Shown one piece after another: positions 24,800-38,556 of a stretch of DNA of 64,000 bases; within the stretch, counting starts at the first letter, position 1; every line of letters begins with the position of its first letter. This DNA is from Karalla daura (taxonomy: Eukaryota; Chordata; Actinopteri; Chaetodontiformes; Leiognathidae). The stretch spans positions 16,649,717-16,713,716 of the forward strand of contig CM055206.1 in NCBI GenBank assembly GCA_029224185.1, read 5' to 3'. The notes under the pieces were generated by a model, which was not told the origin of the DNA, ran no database searches, and worked only from the letters and a program-made list of their open reading frames with translations. The position numbers and the translations under genes were made by a program.

Positions 24800-27700
24800 A
24801 GTTGTCACAAAAGGCGATGCAGTTTTTAATGTGACCACAGCAGGCTGCTGCCCTCAGAGACACACCGACCTCGGCGTCTATTTTCATATTTTCTTGCTTT
24901 CTGTGACATAACATTGAAGGTCCACATAGGTGACATTCTTGAGTAAGGTCTTTAAATACATTTTTTGTCCTCGCCACAATCAGAGATCAGAGAATTTTGA
25001 CATCTTAACGGTCTTCTAAAAGATGCTTAAATAGACTAATAAATTATTTAAATGGTTATCTAATATTCTATTAATTGATTTACAGCCAATTAATCCATTT
25101 GTTGCAACTGTAATTATCTGTAGTAGTAGCTATGATATTCAGGGTCTTAATAAGTTTTAAAAGTTGATAAATCCATTTTGGGAAAGTTAAGGCCATTAGG
25201 AAGTATTAAAAAGTCTTAATCTAAGTCTAAATCTAATTCTATGAGGTGTTAAAATTTGTTAGTATTCGAGCTCTTTCCAAATAATTTGATTGGGAAAAAT
25301 CAGACTAAGTGGTACAATGTTGTAATTACAGCGAATAATTGAGAGTCAGAGTGACACTTGTTGTCTTTGGTTTAATTTATTCTTTGGAGCTTTGTTCCCT
25401 CCCAGCTGATCTGCGATCTGTTTAATGGCTGTACTCTGCAACTGTTTAGTGAGTCGAAGATGTGTTGCTGATTACTGAGCCAGAGTCAAAGCAGGAATCA
25501 GATAATGAGGAAAAACCAGAAGCGCGCACACTGACATTTCACTGCGAACTTCGCTAAATTGCTGCCTTACAGTCATGTGTCTTCATTTATTCGCATACCT
25601 GAGCGTAGGCGGTATGCATGAATTGTTTTGGATGTAGAGGTGGTATGGTTTATGTCACATTCTGCTTCACGTCACATCCTGTCTCTGTTTAGATTTAAGC
25701 TGCCTTCTAACTTGTGAACTTTGCACATCTACAGTATGAGAAGGTAAAAAAAAGAGAGTCATAGATATTAACCAAGGTTAAGTTACAGATTTTAAAGTGC
25801 ACATTTATCACCTGACCTTAGATACATAAAACGTGTTGGTGTATGCAATCACATGTAGCATCGTCTCCAAATGCAGAGCTAGTTTCATAACAAGGCTTAG
25901 ATAAAGTTCCCGGCTTTGCGAACATATACACCTATTTGCATATTTGGAGCACTTAATGTTTCAGATGTGCAGCAGGCCTGTTTACTCAGCTGGTTTAGGG
26001 GGAGGAGGATCGGCAATGGGAAGAAATGAAAAGAGGCTTAATTCTGCAGGGGAAATGGATCCAGGTGGCTGACTTACCATGAGCATCAATTAGACATTTC
26101 AGCTGAAAAAAAACATCCCATTTAAGTCAAACATTAATTTTTTTATTTTTTTTTTTGCTATTTCTGCTCCATCTCAGCCTGCACCTGCTTTGCTCTGCAG
26201 GGGTGTTGCAGTCACACACCGTGTATCAGTCTCTGTAAAGCAAATCTTAGTGACAGCTTGTTTTCATAAAGTCCTTCTCTAGTCATTTACCTTGCTGTCA
26301 TGAGATTTAGTCGCAGAAACTGCTCGAATAAATTTGAGAGTCATGGTCAGAGAGCTCGCTGAAAGCAGAACACACGGCGTCGGGTAAAATCTTATCATCT
26401 AATAATGCAATGTTTGATCCAGAGGTCGTGCTGAGAAAATGAGAGCGGGACAAAACGAACGACAAGTGCTCTGCTCTCTTTTAATAGTGGTCAAAGTGCT
26501 TCAGAAGAAGACAGTCAGACCTGATCTGCCACGGTGGGGGTGTTAAAGTAGTCAGAGGCTTTTTGAAACATTTATATTGCACAATAGAATATGATGAATA
26601 TTAATGCTGTTAAAGCAGTTGTCTGTGACCCACCAGTCATGAATAATGCATAACGAACTCACAGTACTTATATATAAGATTCTTATGGGGCCATATTTAC
26701 AGTTGGTTATATGAGACGTATTATAGCTTTCGCTTAGAACTGAGCGCTGCCGATTTTGCAAATGAGGTGTGAATGCTGTTAAGCGGAATCTGTGCAATTT
26801 ACAGTCTGGTAGTCATACTGGCCCCATGTGACTACAACAACAACAACGACCAAAAATACCTCCAGAAGTACAAATCAGTTGGTTTCAGGATTAATAATTT
26901 AATACTTCCAGTTTACCCCTCCAATGCACTCTCTGTTTTAAAGTCTTTATTTAGTGTAAGACCACAGGGTGTTGGAAAATAGTATAGTTTGCTTGTTGCA
27001 GCAGCATAATGTCTGATCCGACATCAAACTCCGACCGAGCAACTCCTGATGCTTACACCTGTTTCTGTGCTTTACAGTTTTCTGAGTCTTGCTGGTGGAA
27101 TAATGAAGTCGTTTATTTTTGTCTGGAGAAAAGAAGAGGAGACATTTATAGATGTGAAGGTTTCGTTTCTAGCACTGACACTAGAACGCCCAACCAGGTT
27201 TCAACTTATTTAAAACCCTTCGGAGTCTAAGAATACAAGTTTTTGGAAGTAGGATCATGTCAAGCAATTCATATCGCTGAAATTTGTATCGTGTTAGTGA
27301 GTTAAATCCTGACCTTTTTGCTGGATTCTGCTTGAGCCAAAACAAACACTGCCCTGGATCTGCTTTTGTCTAATGTACAACTGCAGGGTCTTGGTACGGA
27401 GCCATACTTAATCATTAGTTGCGCATGTTCCTTTTTCTGTTCTCACAGCCCAAAAGTACTGCAACGAGGCAGGCTGAGCCCTGGAAATGTGTGCTGCTGT
27501 GTGTGTGATCTCGACTGTGCCGTACTGTCAGTGCACTTCTGAACAGCAGAGGGAGACTGACTTCTGAGAGCACTGTGCGGTTGCCAGTTGCCTCTGCACT
27601 TCTTGGCTCCCATCCCAGTCCACCTCCTCCTATCTGTCTCCTCTATTCAGTATGTCATGGATGCATCTTTTAAGTGGATTACACTTTGTGAAGAATGGAA

Positions 27701-29100
27701 CAAAGACACACATTTTTATGCAGGGACACAGTGGGAGGATCCTTTCACTGTTACCAAAATGCAGTAAATCAAATTCAAACCATTTAGACATCAATTTTCT
27801 GTCATTGATCATGTTTTTACTGATTGTTTTTTTTTGCAGTTGAAAAATAGAGTTTTATGCTCTCCCTCTCTGTACTTTTACCTCTTACTTATTGTAATTA
27901 CTGTTTTGCATCAATATGCCAAGACAATTCTCTTGACCATGCAAACTGAAGCTGGCAATAAATACTGTTTTGGAGCGTAATTTCATTAACATTTGAAAAG
28001 TTATTTTCCACTGTCATTAGGTTTTCCCCTCAATGATATCTATAAAATTTACTCCTGGACAGGTAAGGACGGGTTAGCAATACAAAATAAAAAGCTAGAT
28101 AGAAGCTTCATCGATCCCATTAGAAGGGAATTTCAGGCTCCATGTAACATTACCATGAGTTGGAAATGTCATTTTATTCTATAGGTCAAAGACCGCACTT
28201 ATTATCGTACTGTCTTAAAGTTAGGTTAACTCACAAACAACTTGATATTAAGTTTGAAGAAAATTTTCTGCTCTTATTTACAAAGTTTTTTTTCAGTTGG
28301 GCTACAGATTGCAACACTGGATTGTGACAATCGACTACAAAGACTTCCCTATGCCCTGATTTGCACTGATTCATACAGACCCCATAATAGAAACCTTCAT
28401 CCAAATCTGGGTGTAGTGTTGGACTGTGAGTCTGAAAAGCCACTTTAGGACAATTACAAACACAGCCCCCTATGATCTTAAACATATGAAGTATAACAAA
28501 GATTCATGTCTCAGCAGGACATGTAAAAACTTGCTCATGGATTCATTATGGGACCAGCCTTTTATTTGTATTCAGTCAGAAGCAGCATACACACACTATA
28601 CAGTAAGGGTATAGTATAAAAAAGAAGTACGAAAAGGATAAAGTATTTGTCCCACAATGAAGGAAATGGGGAAATTTCCAAGTGACATGGCACAAGTTTA
28701 AAAAAAGGAGGTAAATATAAACATTAACATTAACATGAGAAAACAAGACAACAATGAATAAGTAATAAAATATATTCAAGATTTTATTATCATGGGCATT
28801 ATAAGAATATGGTGGTTCAGAGAGTTCAATGGAATTCCTACACATCAAACAATATGGTAACATGATAAAATAAACTGATAATAGGGCATTTGAGAGTCTT
28901 CAAATCAGTCTTGAAATCAAAATTGAACTCGTGTCATGTTTGTAGCATTTTATTTCTTTGTTATTTCATACATACCGGTTGTAGCTGCATAATTTATATC
29001 TTTATATAAGGACGAATATTTTTAAAGCGTGCGTGAATGGCGCTACAGAAACTAACTTTCCCTGCCTCCAGAAGAACAAAAACTCTGGATACTGAGGCGA
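24800..29100. other. AT-rich intergenic sequence
   Basis: I find no gene here. It contains fragments of the TAATCAGCAACACATCTT repeat (25427-25485), a perfect octamer ATTTGCAT at 25934-25941, and near 28370-28470 a weak similarity (NLGVVLDCESE) to a LINE reverse-transcriptase motif. Confidence 0.6.
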
Positions 29101-29399
29101 AAACGTGTGAACTGTGCACACACTCCAGCCAGTGAAGAGCTCTAGGGCTCTTTGTTTCCTCCTAGCTCCCTTCCAGGTTCCCTACAGTTTTCCAGAAACC
29201 TCGTAATGGCTTTCCAGTGCAAACAAGAGCCCAGTGCGCAGCTGCCCCCACAACATGGTTTGATGCCTGGATAGTGGAGACACCAGCATCCGGCAAAACT
29301 ACCAAAAAAAAAAAAACTCCAGGACCAGGAGGGACTTTTTTTAAGCCATCTCCCTCTTCGCAACCGTGGGCCTGTGTCCTGCCGTCCTGCCCCATGTGA

Positions 29400-29640
29400 G
29401 TATGAGAGTGAGAGAGAGCGAGAGAGAGAAAGAAACAAACCTCTGTTGTTTCTCCAGCTGTTGTCGCTCACACAGCTTTTAGCCCAGCGGCTAGCGGCTA
29501 GCACGGCTAGCACGGCCAGAGCAAACGGCGGCGTTTCCGGTGCTTTTCCGCTGATAAAAAGCAGGTGAAATGCCCCCGCCGAGGTCTGCTGCTCCTCCGT
29601 GGCCATAACGAAGAGTCGGTATTCACGGTTAAAGCCGGGG
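29400..29640. promoter_or_regulatory. CpG-richer island, possible promoter
   Basis: After a GA run the sequence has many CpG and GCTAGC units. A minus-strand ATG in good context (29606) starts an open frame of 154 codons that I do not recognise. A donor-like GAG/GTTTGT also lies on the minus strand (about 29438). It could be an alternative HMBOX1 first exon or another gene's promoter. Confidence 0.3.
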
Positions 29641-29659
29641 AAGCGAGCCTGGCTGTGGG

Positions 29660-30150
29660 GCTTTCCTCCTGTGATCTGGCACTCAGGTTAAGGCCGAAGC
29701 TGTGTGTTAAATGACACAGGGACGTGTTCCAGCCTGGACCCGACACCAACTTCAGAGTGAACCGCTGGATCTGGACACTTTACGAGAGAGTGTAATTACA
29801 CTGAGCTGCTGTCAGATGAGAAAGCGGGTTTAATACGTACAACTCAATGAGTCTGAGAACAGACGGAGGTGGAAAAGCATCTTTTGGACAACAATTTCCC
29901 AGGCAGAGATGCGTAAACATCCAGTGTGGTGCACCGGGCTGCTCTACTGGTTGTGCTGGGTTGCATTGTCTTAAACTCTCTGTTATCTGGTCCAGAGGAG
30001 AAGTTGCTTCACTCATTTGTTTGAACACCTGCTTGTGGTTGCAGGAGTTGCGTTAAAGTCCTCTTTCATTGTGAGTTCACTTCATTATCTGTGTAACTGA
30101 GCTGGATAGTTCGATAGTCCGATGGTCCGGATTTTCACAGAAATCACTCC
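29660..30150. repeat. Diverged tandem duplication, copy A
   Basis: Shares ordered blocks with copy B (30173-30665): CTCCTGTGAT, TTAAGGCC, TGGACACTT, ACGAGAGA, GTGGAAAAGC, CATTTGTTTGAAC, GATAGTCC. The offset drifts from 513 to 485 bp. Confidence 0.8.
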
Positions 30151-30172
30151 CGAACTGGATCGGACCAAAGAT

Positions 30173-30665
30173 GTCTGTCTCCTGTGATTTGGTACTTATA
30201 TTAAGGCCAAAGGTGTGTGTTGAATGGAGCAGGCACGCATTCCAGTCTAAAACCAACACTAACTTTAACTAACTATTTGACTTGGACACTTACGAGAGAC
30301 TTTAGTCCACTTCCAAATGTAAGCGGGTATGATATGTTTTACTGAATGTGTCTGATAACACATGTAAGTGGAAAAGCGTCTTAAGGACAACAACTCTTCC
30401 AGTGAGAGATGTGCAGACCTGTGGGGTTGCGTCTGACCTCGGTGGTGCTGGGATGGTGTGTTGTTCCTCACACACTGTTATCTGAAGTTGCTCAACTCAT
30501 TTGTTTGAACAACTGCTCGTGGGTGCAGGTGTTTTGTGTATTTGCCTGGAAACTGAACTTCACTTTCGTTGTCGAAGCACTTCATTAGACATCTGCACAA
30601 CTGAGACACATGAGCTGTTTATTTCCAAACCAGAGTCCGATAGTCCAGACTTTCGGGCAGTCATA
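30173..30665. repeat. Diverged tandem duplication, copy B
   Basis: Second copy in the same orientation. No open frame is shared, so this is not obviously coding. Confidence 0.8.
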
Positions 30666-30984
30666 AAAGCTCACCTGAACTCTGGTAAACACGTAAGCTG
30701 CTCAGCCTCTCAATGAAATTCTGCCAAGTCAGGTCAAATACTCATAGACTCCATAATGTGGTCTGTTTAACTTCTTTCAACTTTTTTACTTCTTCCTCCA
30801 ACATGTTTCTCTGCTGTCACATTCCAGAGAGTGGTCTCTTATGTAATAAAAGTAATGAATAGTGATGCTGGCCTCCAAGCAATCCCTCCACATTCCCAGC
30901 ACACAACGCTCATTCATTCCTCTGCTACTCCAGATGTTATGTTGCATTGACACCAGGCCTCTCTAAATATGAAACGAAGACTCG

Positions 30985-31090
30985 AGCTGGAGCAGTGGTC
31001 AGTGTTGTTGCCTTCACAGTAAGAAGGTGCTTGGTTTACTTCCTGGTCCCGGCTATTTCTGTGCATTTTCTCCAAATGTTCTAGTTTCAT
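30985..31090. repeat. Dispersed repeat remnant (GCAGTGGTCAGTGTTGTTGCC type)
   Basis: Resembles the frequent fish element with GCAGTGGTTAGCACTGTTGCCTC-like start and an AGAAGGT-TGGTT middle. Strongly decayed. Confidence 0.5.
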
Positions 31091-32239
31091 GATGCTCTAA
31101 GATGTTGTAACCTCTCCTAGGTACAGTATTAATCAGAGAGTGAATGTGTGTGGACACCCTGTGATGAATGGACTCAGGATGTCATTAGGTTGTAGTCTGG
31201 ACTCCAGTCTAGCCTTGCCCTGGATCTGCTCTATCTTTCTAGAACATATCCAACCGATTGGATGCTTCTCTGCCTTTTTCCCTTTGAGAACACAGAGATC
31301 TTCTGCTGACATTGAGCAACTCAGATTTAATGGGTTTATTATTGTCACCACAGGCGAGATAGCCTCAAATTGTATCCTAAGGGGAAGAATTTCTCTTGTA
31401 TGGAAAAGGAATTTTAAAAAAGTCTTAAATACTGCATGTAATGGACTGGTTACTAAGCTCTCTGCCAGTAGTTTATTGTAAAAGTGTTTCTCTCACGAGC
31501 ATTACCAACTAATCCTCTGCTTATAGCTCCTCAGCGTCATATGAACGTGACCAGCTGCTCCTGAGTCAAATAGTTGTTGAGAAACAGAGGTGGAGAATGA
31601 AAGGCAAAGAGCGCTGTGGGTCACTGGGTTGTGGGCTGAGGGGAAGCGTTTGGTGTGGAAGTGGTATTTGCACATGGACTGTCCTCCTGTCTGCAGTGTC
31701 GCCTCAGCCGCCCTCTGAACTCTTCCCCATGGCCTTGGTTCAACCATGAGTTTGTTGGTATTTGGTTTTTTTCAGAGAGGCTTTGGTTGGGCCTGAGGAA
31801 AAATACTGTGTGGTGTGTCAGAGACTCTGCTGTTGGAGCTTGTGAGGCCCTGATCTGCAGCTTGTTTGTCAAAGGGGACCTAGAAGGGTTGCATTGACTA
31901 TTTATCCTTGCTCTCTGGTGTTTACATAGAAGCTTTGGAGCACTGGTTTAATCAGAAATGCCTCAGATTCTACTTTATAAGCCCTTTTGAAAAATCCTGT
32001 TTTTAGATCTGGGAATATTATGGTCCATTCCTGCAGAGAGCTGGTGCCCATTCATGTGTATCTGGCAACCGCACATTGGCCTGACACTGATTGTCTGTGT
32101 TGCCTGCCACTCAGTTGTTCATATGGATTCACGTTACTTGCTTAACAATAGAGCTTAACAACTGTTTACAAACTTAAAGGCCATTATGGAGCAATGGGAC
32201 ACATTCACACCCAGCTGAATCTATCTTCAGTTCTTCAGT

Positions 32240-33249
32240 TCAGGTCAGTTCAGGGTTCAGTGTGATGTTGGTCCACCCTTTGCAGCTATAGCAGCTTCAG
32301 GTCTTCTTGGAAGGTTTTCCACAAGGTCTAGGAGTGTGTTTATGGGAACTGTTCACCAGAACTGGTGTTGGACGTGAAGGCCTGGCTCTCGGGTTGAGGT
32401 CAGGACTCTCTGCAGGCCAGTCAAGTTCATCCACACCAGACTCTCTCCTCCATGCCTTCATGGACCCGGCTTTGTGCACTGGTGCACAGTCATGTTGGAA
32501 CAGGAAGGGGACGTCCCCAAACTGTTCCCACAAAGTTCAGAACATGGGATTGTCCCACGTCTCTTGGTATGTTGAAGCATTCAGAGTTCCTTCCACTGGA
32601 ACTAAGGGGCCAAGCCCAGCTCCTGGAAAAACACCCCCCCACCATAACCTCCCCCCACCTCTACCAAACTTTACACTTGGCACAATGCAGTCAGACAAGT
32701 ACTGCTCTCCTGGCAACCGCCAAACCCAGACCCCTCCATCAGACCGTCTGATGGAGAAGTGCTATTCATCACTCCAGAGGACACGTCTCCACTGCCCTAG
32801 AGTCTCGTGGTGGCGTGCATTACACCACTGCATCCAACGCTCTGCATTGCACTGGCTGTTTGTGTGGACTGGATGCAGCTCTCAGCTATGGAAACCCTGT
32901 CCACAGAGCTCTCCACACACCGTTCTTGAGCTAATCTGAAAGCCACATGAAGTGTGGAGGTCAGTAAGCGATCGACTCCACAGAAAGTTGGCCACCTCCG
33001 TGCACGCTACGCCTCAGCATCTGCTGACCCCACTCTGTCATTTTACGTCGCCTACCGCTCAGCCGCGTTGCTGTCACTGTCAATCACTTCCACTTTGTTG
33101 TGATGCCACTGACAGTTGACTGTGGAGCATTTAGGAGAGAGGAATCTTGCCTCGGTGCTGGCTTTTATACACCTGTGGCCATAGAAGTGAGCGGAACACC
33201 TGGTTTCAGTTATTTGGATGGGTGAGTGAATACTCTTGGCAATATAGTG
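32240..33249 (-). mobile_element. Decayed Tc1/mariner-type DNA transposon
   Basis: The right end reads (on minus) CACTATATTGCC, next to a TA dinucleotide at 33250-33251, as expected for a Tc1 target. No matching left inverted repeat is visible. The minus-strand transposase remnant (about 32533-32297) shows FLFQHDCAPVHKA and DWPAESPDLNP, the second-Asp region of the DD34E catalytic core. It then jumps straight to RARPSRPT, so the segment holding the third catalytic residue is deleted (junction near 32390). The upstream part (about 32540-33200) is frame-broken. The element is dead as an autonomous transposon. Confidence 0.85.
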
Positions 33250-33904
33250 TATATCCAAGATGAGGGAAGGGAGAGCTATACACGTTATTAACTTAGGTCA
33301 CAGTCACAGGAGACATGTAAACAATCTGCAGAAAATCATTTTTTCTATAGGATTTATATGAAGGTGAAGACAAACATCACAGTGTCCAGTCCCATTAGCT
33401 CAGAGCTGGTGTGCTTGTCGCGGCTGACATTCCTCGCACATGCGTCTCAGAAACGTTTTACTCTGAAACGTTTTGTTAAGGCCAGGTGCTGCCGCTGCCT
33501 CAGATAAGGAACGGCTGCGATGAACGGAGGTTTCTGTTGATCTACGGCTTTGTGGGAGAAACGCTGTGTCGGCCGGGGAATGCTGCTCAGGGCTCTCCTG
33601 CCATCCGTTAATGCTCTGCTCTTATCAGTTTCAGTTCCTCCTGGAGGCTGCCAGCTGAGGTCAGCCCGTCGCTGTCAGAGACGAGGAAACACAAGCACAG
33701 AGCTCGTCCAAAGAAGTTATAGTGAGTACTCAAGACACGCACGCACTCAAACACCAAAATGCAACAAGGACAATGTTTCCCCTGAATGAGAGCCTCAGAA
33801 CGGTCCTTGCCGTGCTATGTAAAAGGTTGACCGGGCTCATTTTTAAAGGTGCGCCTCCATCCATCACCTCTAGTCCTGCAGCTGTATGCATGATTCTATA
33901 GTAG

Positions 33905-33920
33905 TCACTAGGGGGCGCAC
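33905..33920 (+). promoter_or_regulatory. CTCF-type motif (plus orientation)
   Basis: TCACTAGGGGGCGCAC differs from the CCACTAGGGGGCGC core at one base. Confidence 0.65.
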
Positions 33921-36900
33921 TCATGCTTACTTTACCCCCTGACATCAGCCTAGTCAAGACTGTCCAGGACCTTTTTTGAGGGGCTTCATGTTCAGTATTT
34001 GATGTATGTGAACTTGTAAATGCCTTCATCGACACACAATCTTAAAGTATTGAGGCAAATTTATATGTGAATGCTTGTTTATTCCTAATCAAAATGAGAC
34101 GCATGCCTACATAAGTGGACTATATTTATATCCCTGACTCTGAATACTTTACATGGCTGTTGTTACTAAAATATCGCTCAGCATCATGTCTGACAGACTG
34201 TGTGAGTGTAATAATTAGCTTGTTGGTTTTCTGTTTTCTTTGTGGTCCCGATCCGTTGAGTAATTTGCACAAGATGAAACTCCCACACTAGAAACTGGAG
34301 GCTGTTCTCCAAGAGGCTATCTGCTTAATGTCTGTGTTTTAAAGAGTAACTACAATCAAGACCAGAGCCAAGTCTGGCCGGCCCTGGCGATCCGTTCAGA
34401 TAACCAGTGTGTGCCATAGTTGAGAGAAAACACGATTTAGCTACTTTTAGATTAATCGCCCCCTCGTCTCCAAGTGAACCCTCTCTGTGTCAGTCAGCTT
34501 ATTATATCTGGATCCTCACTTTCTCTGAAAGTCTCCCAATGTCCCTCCGTCCTGGCCTCCCCGCCCTCCCTCTGAACAACTGGCCGAGACAGCTGGCTCC
34601 AACAGCTGCTTGCCATCTCATTTTTGGCCTTTCTCCATCTGGGCAAGTTTTTCTTTTTCTTTTTTTTCTTTTCCATGGTGGTGTCTTTTTGAAAGCCAGC
34701 CTTTTCTGTTTCTAAATCAGTCTTAATGCTATCTTTGTGTCCCTCATTCAGCGTTGTTGTTTTAGACTGTGGAAGCGCTTGTCTTCATTTGTCCGCCGCC
34801 GCCCGTCAGATCACGTCCTCCTTGGAAAAAGCTTCCACTTGGATCTCGGGGTTTTGTCAGCTAACAAAAAGGCTTTTTTCCGGCCTGGCATCTGTTGCAC
34901 TCTTGCTCTATTTGCCGCTATTACCTTCTGCAGACGATACCCGCATTCGTCTCTCAATGAATCCCACGTGTCATCTGCGCCTTTTAATGGCCTGGCCCGG
35001 ATCGCCTTTGGTCCATCTGCTGATAATACGGCTGCAATCCTTCCTGATTGTAGTGTCTGGCGTTGGGTAGGGGAGGGGAAACGTTCCCTGAGCGATGGCA
35101 GCGAGGCGATGGTGAGGTAATGCTCCGACCGCCCGACAAACCTCCTCCGAGTCGGAACAAAAAAAGAGGTAATAAACGGTCCGACCTGTCTGCACCTGCA
35201 CTTCTCCCCTCATGACATCAGATATCCATATCATTGGCCTCGTAAATGAATTCATTTTGGGACGGGGACAGGTGAAGAATCACTTTAAGGCGCTCTGGTC
35301 CCATTTCAGTGCCAGGAGCACAACGTGATACGAAGCTACTGTAAATCTCACCGTAAAGTGAACTTCCAGTGGAGGTGACCCCCTGACCTCGCCCACCTTT
35401 TGTTCTCTTGCTAATGTGCAGTTGTTGGTATTGTAATCCATCCAGCCCTCCTATTAGCTGCGGCCCCTGTCTCCTTTTCTTCCCGGGGTGGTGCTGGCTG
35501 GCTGGTCGGGCGGTAGGGGGTGATGGGGCTGGGAGCCTGTCTCCACCGGACGCCTGACTCGCACACATGCCGTCTATAACTCAGGCCGCTCTGTTTGATG
35601 TGAGGCTGCAGGATGGAGACCCCCACGCCTAGTCTGCCTCTGTCTTCTTGGAGACTTCAGAGTCTGTGGATCTGTGTCTCTGTCGGCGCTGACAGGCCGC
35701 TCGGGCGGTTGCATCCGCTGAGCGTCCAGAGAGAGAGATGTTCTCTCCCAGCCGGCCCGTCAGGGACCAGGATTTAGATGGGTCCGAGATAAATATTTAG
35801 CTTTCAGTGGGGATGAGAGTCGAGCCGGGGTTCAGATTTCACAGAGCAGCTCAGCCTAACAAAGCCTGCGTGAGAGGATGCTTTGGGAAATAAGACACCA
35901 ACCTGTTCCTGATCTCCACACTGCAAATAGGGGTGTCTGAAGACGAGATTAAAACATGAATGTGCTCAATCTCAGATTATAGCCTAAAGTCGAACCCTTG
36001 AAATAGGAAGTAACTCTTCACTACTACATTTAATTTTTGTTTTATCTTGTGAAGAACCAAATCATTTGCAGGGCACAGGGAAACAGTTAAAATGACCTCA
36101 TTACACTGTTTTTTCCCTTTCTGACTAGTCAATAGAAGCTACTTTTTCACTTCCTTTTTTTGCACAAACTTCCAAAGGAAATCTGTGTCTCTTCGGCTGC
36201 TTCTCTCCTCTTCATGCAGTCCTGTGCAGAGCAGGGAGTGTCCCTTGGCATTTTAAAACTTTTTTCCTCCTCTGGGCAAAAAAGAAAAAAACCTCCTCAA
36301 AAACTTGCATGCAGCAGATGAAAACAGAGCGATGAACCCAAAGAGGCGAAGTTGCAGCTGAGCAGCCCGGTCGACTGAGACTGTGAAGTCAGAGGAAAGA
36401 TGCAGATACAGGTGAAGATTTATCATCCGGTGGACCCGGATCACATTCTTATCATGTGGGCACTGGCAGACTCGAGATGAAAATGCATCGTATGATATAC
36501 TCTCTTAATAATTGAATTCCTTAGCTGGATAACTCTAGTGTTGTGTTGCAGCTGTGCAAACGATACAGCCTGGTCCACACATCTCTTGAGAGGTCGGGAC
36601 AGAAGCTGAGGAGCTGATCAGATTTCATTCAGCATCCGGCACAAATGGAATCAGCTTGTTGCAGCATCCCAAACAAGCACGACGAACCAAACACTCTGAC
36701 CTGAGGGTCCTTTCAGCAGCTCGCCAGGAGCTTTTAGTTGATCTTTTTCCGTCTCCTCCTCCCTATGAATCGTAGAAGGATTCCCTGCGGTAGCTGAGCT
36801 GTTTAAAGTTACGCACATTGAGACTGGAACGCAGCACCTGACTTTGCACCGTATTTAACCGTAATTAGAGGCGTTCACGTTACGTGAACCTTCAGAAAAG

Positions 36901-37443
36901 TGCACCTGGGAGCGTGACCTGTGAGCGATCGAAGTCACGGTGCGTGATGCAACGCTTCAGACGGTTGCAGACGTGAAGGATGAGTAGCAGCGTGTGACTT
37001 TAAACCCAGGAAGTGAGGAGGATGATTAAAGGATGACTAAGAGAAAGGAACTGATGTTGAAACGAGATTCACGTTTTGTAACGAGCTAAAGAAAAACTGG
37101 CTGCTGATGCTGCAACTTCCAACATCCTTTATTACACACTCTTAAGTTGCAGTGTAATTTAGAGGGAAATCAGGGTTCAGCATCTCACTATCTGCTCTTA
37201 TAGTAATTATTCCACATTTTCTGGTCCTATTAAAATACCTTTTAGCTCAGCTACTAGCTAAGCTCCACAAATGGGGTGTTCTGGTCCAGATATCTGAATT
37301 ATTCTATGATTAGCGTGACATTTTTGACATTCATGGTCCCCAGTAGAAGAATCCCACAGACCACTGCCTTGTGATGCATCGTCATGATATTTGTAATGAT
37401 ATGTTGGGCGCCCAGTGTGATTAACTGCTTAAAGCTTTGGTGA

Positions 37444-37458
37444 TAGCACCCCCTGTAG
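37444..37458 (-). promoter_or_regulatory. CTCF-type motif (minus orientation, weaker)
   Basis: On minus it reads CTACAGGGGGTGCTA. Confidence 0.45.
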
Positions 37459-38556
37459 AAACATCTCAACATTAACCAGATGTACTGGCTCGTCTTCAGG
37501 ACGCCTGGACTCAGGTTTTAGTGATCCCCGGACCTTTCTGCTCGCATCGCCTCGAGCTTTCTGCTCTGTGTGTCAGGGACTGAGAGATGGATCGTCATGA
37601 AATGTATCACAGCCGTTTATGTCCCCCTCGGGATCATCTGCAATAACTTTTCTCATCCTTCAGCTTCCCAGCTGGCAGATCGAACTGTTAATTTGTGCAA
37701 TGCTCCGAAGAAGACGTTCCCATCAGCTGCACTCTGTGTACGGTGGTGATTGTTAAACGTCAGCACACTGACACGTTCATCTCTACCTGCTTCACCTGTA
37801 TCTGTACTGTCAGTTTGAGCGTGATAGTTTCTTAAAACTGGCTCTTAACAAACTTAAAGTACTTAAAACCATGTTGCCACGTTGCATGATCTCTCATGAT
37901 CAGCGCTGATTTGGCTCAGATGGACCTTGTCATTTTCGATTTCATTTCTAAATTCAGATTTTTCTTTTATTAGGTGACAAAGCTGGAGTGTAGCTTGAAT
38001 ATTTGCTGTTTTATGAAAATTGATAAATCAAGAGCAGCGCCCCATAAATGCCTGTGTGGGATCAACTTGGAGTCAGCTACTGCTGCTCTCACGAACCTCA
38101 GGCCCAGAACTGAGGGAGGTTCTCCTGCTGACGCTGTCCCATCTAGGACTGAAATTATCAGGGTTTTAGCCAAGGGATTAATGTCACTTTTAGGCTTTTT
38201 TCTCTTATCTATATATATTTTAAAGATGGTACCAGTGCTGAAAAGACTAGGGAGCGGGGTCACGTTGAGCAAAGGGTCATGTGATGCAACAACATGCAAG
38301 TAAGTTGGGTTCACAAAATGTGAGAATTCAAAGATTTGCTTATTGTGTTGACATGTTCACATAATAGTGATGGCATTTACACGTGACTAGACATAAGGTT
38401 GGTGGGTCACATGACCAAAATAGCAGCGAAACTGCAAAATGTGTTGGTTGCCCAATTTGTACAAAGCAGAGTCTACCTACAAGTTGTGATTGTACTAGAA
38501 CTGGACTGTACTAAAATGCTGCTTTTAACCTGTTAGCTACTGGTTGAGCAGGTGGA

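Noticed and set aside
28370..28470. LINE reverse-transcriptase fragment (NLGVVLDCESE)
   Set aside because: Only a short similarity without flanking motifs; too weak to annotate as an element.
29142..29606. 154-codon minus-strand ORF starting MATEEQQTSAGAF
   Set aside because: No recognisable domain, ends in Ser/Leu repeat translation; kept only as part of a possible promoter region.
24800..33000. INTS9, expected as divergent neighbour of HMBOX1
   Set aside because: I looked for its conserved N-terminal sequence on plus and found nothing; the gene may have moved or lie outside the window.
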